This document shows positions 17,195 to 21,884 of a DNA stretch of 21,884 nucleotides, piece by piece. The stretch's first letter is position 1. The number at the start of each line of letters is the position of its first letter. Under the pieces are notes generated by a model. That model had not been told where the DNA came from and made no database searches. It saw nothing but the letters and a program-made list of their open reading frames with translations. The translations under genes and the position numbers were made by a program. Origin of the DNA: Stentor coeruleus (taxonomy: Eukaryota; Ciliophora; Heterotrichea; Heterotrichida; Stentoridae). Location: the NCBI GenBank assembly GCA_001970955.1, contig MPUH01001181.1, forward strand, positions 1 through 21,884, in the 5' to 3' direction.

Positions 17195-17932
17195 AGTTAT
17201 GATTAATTTTGTGATGTTAACTCTAAAAATAACCGCAACTATACCTACTAAAAACACTCCAGCAATCGGTACCAAAAAATATTCTGTATTCTTCAAAAAC
17301 GGTAAAGCACTAAATCCTTGAGAAGTTATATAAAAATAATAACTCACAGCACTAACATTAAGTAAAGCCGATATCAACACACTAATAAAATTTTCATATA
17401 AAAGCACAGGTAAAAGGAAATACTGTAAAACATAACACATAAGAAATACAGGTAAAAAAGAATTGCAATGAACATCAAAACAATAAAGCCATTCAACTTT
17501 AGAACCTGCACCTGAGTATTTAACTTCATCTTTAATCATATGATTTTCTATAACTCGGCTATATAGTTTTTACTAGTTTATATAAGCAATAGCACATCCT
17601 AATATAAGAAAATGAACAATAATGCTTGAAAAAAGCGCTTTGATAAGTCCATAAAAGCCTTCACTATGAAGAGATTACTTTGTTAAAGCTATTGCATAAG
17701 CTAAAGATGCTATGCCTAACCCAGCTACAAGCATTACTGCAAAAGCTGGATCATCTCGAGACCAATGATGTTTTATTGCTGATTATTAGATACTTTTTCG
17801 CATTGTTGTGGTTTTTGTTAGCTTATGAGGAGAAAAACATATGTACATCATTTGGCAGAATGTGGAGTTTATGTCCATTTGACGCATATTCCTTGCTCTG
17901 CGGAAGTAAGATCTAAACCAATTACCTTCCAT
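17183..17932 (-). CDS. UNC50: UNC50 family Golgi/ER membrane protein, three 15-nt introns
   Basis: Exons from the start are 17932-17794, 17778-17679, 17663-17574 and 17558-17183, giving 234 aa against about 260 in animals. After splicing the family landmarks appear in order: FRRARNMRQMDINSTFCQM, then KHHWSRDDPAFAVML (animal: DQWARDDPAFLVL), then GSKVEWLYCFDVHCNSFLP (animal: YDVEWGYAFDVHLNAFYP) and the near-invariant GFSALPFLKNT. There are about five membrane segments. UNC50/Gmh1 acts at the Golgi/ER in trafficking, and in worms in assembly of acetylcholine receptors. The start is firm because an in-frame TAA directly precedes the ATG. All three introns carry in-frame stops if retained. The stop is TAA. 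Confidence 0.95.
17559..17573 (-). other. UNC50 intron 3, 15 nt
   Basis: GTAAAAACTATATAG on the minus strand, phase 2 (TA|C, Tyr). It gives TAG at once if retained. Removal joins AYIN to YRVIENHMIKDE and leads into the conserved VEWLYCFDVH. Confidence 0.95.
17664..17678 (-). other. UNC50 intron 2, 15 nt
   Basis: GTAATCTCTTCATAG on the minus strand, phase 2 (AA|T, Asn). It gives TAA if retained. It is the only one of the six introns without A at position 10; an A is at position 12. Confidence 0.93.
17779..17793 (-). other. UNC50 intron 1, 15 nt
   Basis: GTATCTAATAATCAG on the minus strand, phase 1 within an ACA codon. It contains an in-frame TAA. Removal joins MRK to the conserved TIKHHWSRDDPAF. 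Confidence 0.95.
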
Positions 17933-18363
17933 TTATTAAGAGTATATAAAATTTTGATATTTTTAAGAGGTTTATAAGTTTGTTGTAAGAGAGTGAAAAT
18001 GATAATAAGAAAATAATGATGGTAAAAATTTATTGCATGAGGTGGGATTGTTTGAAGGCTTGAATATTAAAATTGGATTTGCATTTGTAGAGGGCTTTTT
18101 GGGTTTAATATGGTATTGTATTTGGAATTTTCTAAGTGTTTGATTTAGGAAGAGGAGGGTTTGCAAATAGAATTTCGATTTTGAATGCTAATATAATTTA
18201 TGAAGAAAATGATTTATTGTAAGAAGCTGGCCAAATAACTTAAAGATAGAGATCAGATTAAAAATATAAAGTTATTCCTCAACACCAATACCCAATCTCC
18301 GTAAGACTCATAAAGACTTTCATTTTTGCATATGATTAATAATCGTTAGCATATTTAAATAGT
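17933..18363. promoter_or_regulatory. Divergent intergenic region between UNC50 and DP
   Basis: This 431-bp region has no credible gene and holds the promoters of both flanking genes. The left part (about 17940-18180) is G-rich and C-poor. The right part (about 18260-18330) is C-rich and G-poor. No individual element stands out. Confidence 0.55.
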
Positions 18364-19218
18364 ATGCGTGAAGATCTGCCAAGTCACATAAACGAGTTCA
18401 TACACGACCTTAAGTCCTGCAACGACCTTTCTTCTGTCTTTCTCTATTATTCTCGCTACCTACACTGTGATCCATACCTACACTCAATCTTCTTAGATTT
18501 TGGTTATAATCCTGAAAAGGGTGATTTTCAAGACCCTCCATCATTATCACTTTTCATAGAAAAGCTTCAAGAAGAATATTCAAACTTTACCCTTCCAGTC
18601 AAAAGGTCTTATTCTGATATCTCTGAAACATCATCAGATAAAAATCGTAGTAACAAAGGGCTGAAAATCTTGAGTGCGCGGGTAAAATCCATTTTGATTC
18701 ATAAAAGGCCTACATCTTATAGAGAAGTCGCTGAAGAACTTATCAAAGAAATGCACATGGTAAGCAAAACTGAAGAAAAAAACATACTAAGACGAGTATA
18801 CGATGCCCTAAATGTATTGATTGCTGCTGGTGTAGTTATAAAAAATGGTAAAGAGTATTGTTGGAAAGGTTTAGGTGACAAAGAAAACTACTTTTGTGAC
18901 ATCGTTGAAGAAACTATTTCTGAAAATACCTTTCTTAGTATAAGAGCTAAGAAAATATCGTCCAAACGGAACAACCTTCAAACGCTCACAGAAAGGTTTT
19001 TAGCAATGAGATCACTCATTACCAGGAATCTTCAGTTATCCAAACCAAAAGACTCCATGGATTTTCCTTTGGTATTTGTCGCTGTAGCAGAAGATGAAAA
19101 CAAAATGACGATTGAAGCAAATAACACCTGTTCAACAATGCGACTTAAGTTTAGGAAGCAAATGGAAATTTTCAATGGAAGTGAAATTCTTACGCAATGT
19201 CCAAAAATTATAAACTAA
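18364..19218 (+). CDS. DP: DP-type E2F dimerisation partner transcription factor
   Basis: The 284-aa protein carries the winged-helix DNA-binding domain of DP proteins at about 99-170: TSYREVAEELIKEM, then EEKNILRRVYDALNVLIAAG with the DNA-contacting RRVYDALNVL at 143-152, then KEYCWKGL. A leucine-rich heterodimerisation helix follows (NNLQTLTERFLAMRSLITRN), and a beta-sandwich segment, PLVFVAVAEDENKMTIEA, to the C-terminus. LNVL after RRVYDA and the CWKGL ending fit DP rather than E2F. With an E2F partner it would control G1/S genes in the macronucleus. The N-terminal ~95 residues are not recognised. The gene ends in TAA only 22 bp from the opposite-strand TMC stop. Confidence 0.94.
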   Translation: MREDLPSHINEFIHDLKSCNDLSSVFLYYSRYLHCDPYLHSIFLDFGYNPEKGDFQDPPSLSLFIEKLQEEYSNFTLPVKRSYSDISETSSDKNRSNKGLKILSARVKSILIHKRPTSYREVAEELIKEMHMVSKTEEKNILRRVYDALNVLIAAGVVIKNGKEYCWKGLGDKENYFCDIVEETISENTFLSIRAKKISSKRNNLQTLTERFLAMRSLITRNLQLSKPKDSMDFPLVFVAVAEDENKMTIEANNTCSTMRLKFRKQMEIFNGSEILTQCPKIIN

Positions 19219-19240
19219 ATAATTCTTTAGAATTGTAATC
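19219..19240. terminator. 22-bp convergent spacer with inverted repeat
   Basis: Only 22 bp separate the stop codons of the convergent DP and TMC genes. They include AATTCTTTAGAATT (19221-19234), two 6-bp arms around TT. The 3' ends of both transcripts must lie here or overlap inside the opposite coding region. A shared 3'-end signal is a guess. Confidence 0.35.
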
Positions 19241-21622
19241 TTAAACTTTGCCTTTGTACTTTTCTCTTTTCATAAGTTTTTCGTTTCGTTTCTGAAGTTC
19301 TTCAATCTGATGTTCAGTTTCAAATTCACGTTCTTTGAGATATTCTTCAAGTAGGCCGATATGGTTTTTCGAAAAAAGGATTTTTGTCAGGCAGAGAAGG
19401 AGGACAACCCAGAAAACTGGGGAGTAGTTAAGGATGTAATCCCAAATCTGCGATAAAACAATTGTATTTTGAATTTTTGTGATGACGACTGTGTTTACTG
19501 ATGACATGCTTTCAAAAGGTCCACATAAGATATCTTTATTATTAAAATTGTAAGTTTCATGCTTAATATTAACTGTGAGGAAATATCCATAGTAAACGAG
19601 GATTAGGACTAGAGTTGCATTTAAAAGCCTCATAATGAAAATCATGATTTCAAAAGACTGAGTTTGTTCAAGAGGTTTGATTTGTAAAGCTCTAAGTTTC
19701 CAGAACTGGAACTTGAAGTCAATATATAAAAACACTGGAGCAAGAATCATGATATAAGGGAAATATGGGAATGTGATCCATAACAAACCTTGGAAATAAA
19801 TTAAATTAATGACTTGTTGTGATACTTTGATTTCCTTTTTCCAAGTTAGTCCTTTTTTGCATTTCGCTAGTAACCAGTACATTAACACCATCATTAAAGG
19901 GATGATTTTTGAAGTAATTGCCTCAGATATAACCAAAATTGCCAAGTTCACCCCAACTTGATCCTCAGTACAATAATAATCAGTATCTTCAAAATCAATT
20001 TTGATATTATCTGAAAACCATACATTATCAGTAGCTAGTTGTAAATTCAATACTGCATACAATATAACATTAAGAACTTTTGCTACATACATTCTGATAA
20101 TCTGTATTTGAATAATAAAACTTGGATTGTCCCAGCTTTCTAACGCAGTGATTTTTAAAGTCATTGCCGGGAACATAGCGTTTACAAAGGAAATACAAAT
20201 TTTTGGTAGAAATCTCATGAAAAGCGACAAACCTTGGCTGCTGTCTTGAAATGATTCAGCGATAGATTTTTCTGTGATGATTAATACTATTATAATCACC
20301 CATCCAACTGATAGGATTATAATATAGATAGTAGTACCCATAATCCTTTTTACTAGTAAAGCAGTTTTTTGTTTTGCTGTACGATTTGCTGCTTCTCTTT
20401 GTCGAGCAAAATCTTTGATTGCCGTGTGGATCATGTTTGAAACATTTACAGATTGATCTGCAGAATCAGTTTCAGTTGCAATGCTCCAAGGCCATGAGTT
20501 GAATATTATAGCAGAGAATTTTTTTATTTTCACTTCTGAGCCACCGTATATTGTTGTTTTACGCCAGATCTTATCAGTTCTAACCCATTTGGATATGGAC
20601 ATAAAGACTACAGCAGCTACCATTGCCATAAAAGTTATGGAATAGACGAAATCTTCATCAGTTGTAAAGGAATAGTACAAAGTGAAACATAAAGTACCTT
20701 GACAAGTCTCGATGAGAGACTCATTATAAGAAAGAATATGGATTACAAGTTGGTAAGAATATATCGCCAACATAAGTATGCTAAGATTAACAACAAACTT
20801 GTAAAACCCAAAATAAGCACTTATCGATTTATCATACCTGAACTCAATAGTTTTAATATCTGACTTTAATACAATGAACTTTGAAAGGAAATTCCATAGT
20901 GACTCAATAAACTTCTGAAAAAAATTCTTTTGTACCACCTGTCTCCCAACTAAATCTGCAACTTCTCCACCTACTAAATTAATCCCCATCATAAGTTCTT
21001 GTTGCATTTCTTGTTTCCTTCTTAACATTTCCTCACCTGCAGCATTACCTTTAAGCCTAATAACTCCACCTCCTCCTGCTCTTCTATCTTGTATAAAATT
21101 AAGTTCTGTTATCTGCTTCTCTAAAGCTTCTTTTTCAATTTTAAGTTTCTCTAAATCCCTTGATTTTTCAATGTTAGCTTTGGCAGCTTCAAGGTTTTGA
21201 TCTCTTAATGAAATTATTTTGTCTTTATATTCTTTAAGCCGATCGACTAGGACTTGCATTTTAAGAGCGACTTCTTGATCAGCAGTGTCATCTTTTGTTA
21301 TAAATTTAGCTGGTAAAGCGTAACTTTCTGCTTTCATTTCTTCTTCGATAGGCTGTTCGGTTTTGTCAATATCAAATCGGAACATATCATCGATTTGCTT
21401 CATTTTGTAGTAGTCTTCTGGTGAGGTGATCTGTGGGATGTATTCTTTAGCTTTGATTGGCTCGGATTTTGGGATTAAGGATGGAGCATATTCTCTTTCT
21501 AGATCAGCATAGCTAATTGTATGTTACACTTTCTCTTCTTCTTCAACTGGATCAGAGGTTTTAGGAACTATACCTATGTTTCTATCATAAACAAAAGGTC
21601 TTGGAAAATGATACTCAGACAT
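19241..21622 (-). CDS. TMC: TMC-family (transmembrane channel-like) protein, one 15-nt intron
   Basis: Exons are 21622-21528 and 21512-19241, giving 788 aa. A cytosolic N-terminus with a coiled coil (about 110-175, KLKIEKEALEKQITELNF) precedes about ten hydrophobic segments. TMC landmarks: FNSWPWSIAT followed by TADN-like SADQ and a basic AIKDFARQR stretch (about 369-403), CTEDQVGVNL at about 546-555 in the place of the family CWETxVGQ motif, and the signature block VINLIYFQGLLWITFPYFPY at about 599-618. The C-terminus is a charged helix. TMC proteins are pore subunits of mechanotransduction and leak channels. The start at 21622 (MSEYHFPRPF) is chosen because the frame upstream has no coding character. 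Without the intron the frame would stop after 31 codons. The stop is TAA. Confidence 0.93.
21513..21527 (-). other. 15-nt intron in TMC gene
   Basis: GTAACATACAATTAG on the minus strand, phase 2 (GT|C, Val32). Retention gives TAA directly. Removal fuses EEEEKV to YADLEREYAPSLIPK and the rest of the protein in one frame. A is at position 10. Confidence 0.93.
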
Positions 21623-21866
21623 TTTTGCAAAGTAATTGAAGATAAAATATATAAGTTTTTTAGTAAAGTTAAATTGTTGATAGAGTTTAATTAAATATTT
21701 ATTGATTATTATTGGTGTTAAGGTTATAGATATATGCAAAACTTTAAAAGTTTAGGCTTTGATTTTATTAGAATAGAGGATGAAGTTTTTGGTAAGATAA
21801 AAAGGAAGAAGTTATGAATTTTTATTTTATTAAATTTTTTATTAACCTTATTAATATTTTTTCAAA
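21623..21866. promoter_or_regulatory. Short subtelomere and TMC 5' flank
   Basis: The 244 bp between the TMC start codon and the telomere repeats are AT-rich, G-rich and C-poor on the + strand, the pattern of other 5' flanks of minus-strand genes. No subtelomeric repeat family is seen. The TMC promoter must be here. Confidence 0.6.
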
Positions 21867-21884
21867 GGGTGTTAGGGTGTTAGG
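21867..21884 (+). repeat. Telomere repeat, (TGTTAGGG)n
   Basis: GGGTGTTAGGGTGTTAGG is 18 nt of the 8-nt unit TGTTAGGG in the orientation expected for the G-rich strand at a right-hand chromosome end. It stops at the window edge. The unit equals the CCCTAACA repeat reported for heterotrich ciliates. Confidence 0.85.

Noticed and set aside
17680..17916. 78-codon + strand frame
   Set aside because: It is antisense to UNC50 exons 1-2 and spans their introns; the minus-strand spliced protein is clearly homologous to UNC50.

Overview
Organism. The right end of the window is a run of TGTTAGGG repeats (21867-21884), the G-strand form of the CCCTAACA telomere repeat known from heterotrich ciliates. 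Six introns can be demonstrated by protein homology and every one is exactly 15 nt (GTA...YAG). All genes read cleanly in the standard code, with TAA or TAG stops and Trp only as TGG. Together this points to a macronuclear chromosome end of a Stentor-like heterotrich; Blepharisma is less likely because it uses TGA for Trp.

Layout. From the left: a divergent protein kinase cut by the window edge, with a 21-bp repeat in its 3' coding part (1-1025, -); a class-II DYRK kinase (1101-2327, -); an omega-like glutathione transferase (2514-3236, -); an SRPK splicing kinase (3797-5494, +); a PAQR/adiponectin-receptor-like seven-TM protein with one intron (6144-7364, +); a FACT subunit Pob3/SSRP1 lacking the N-terminal dimerisation domain (7988-9082, +); a small coiled-coil protein (9759-9980, -); a charged protein with a C-terminal CaaX box (10029-10538, -); an unrecognised 152-aa protein (11472-11930, -); a decayed RING-finger pseudogene (about 12286-13354, -); an acylated IQ/MORN protein (13682-14833, -), divergent from an AMPK/SNF1-like kinase (15029-16516, +) that hides a stop-free 15-nt intron; a second pseudogene of unknown family (16856-17194, +); UNC50 with three introns (17183-17932, -); a DP-type E2F partner (18364-19218, +); and a TMC-family channel (19241-21622, -) whose start lies about 245 bp from the telomere.

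How it fits together. There is no operon or cluster logic: this is a gene-dense stretch of eukaryotic housekeeping and signalling genes (four kinases, chromatin, cell cycle, membrane traffic, mechanosensory-type channel). Gaps are short (22-75 bp between some neighbours). No tRNA, rRNA, CRISPR or intact transposon was seen.

The most unusual structure is in the gaps. In nearly every long intergenic region the + strand is G-rich and almost free of C on the left, then flips to C-rich and almost free of G on the right. In gene terms, 5' flanks are C-rich/G-poor and 3' flanks G-rich/C-poor on the coding strand. I know of no described system that this corresponds to, but it is strong, repeated and checkable.
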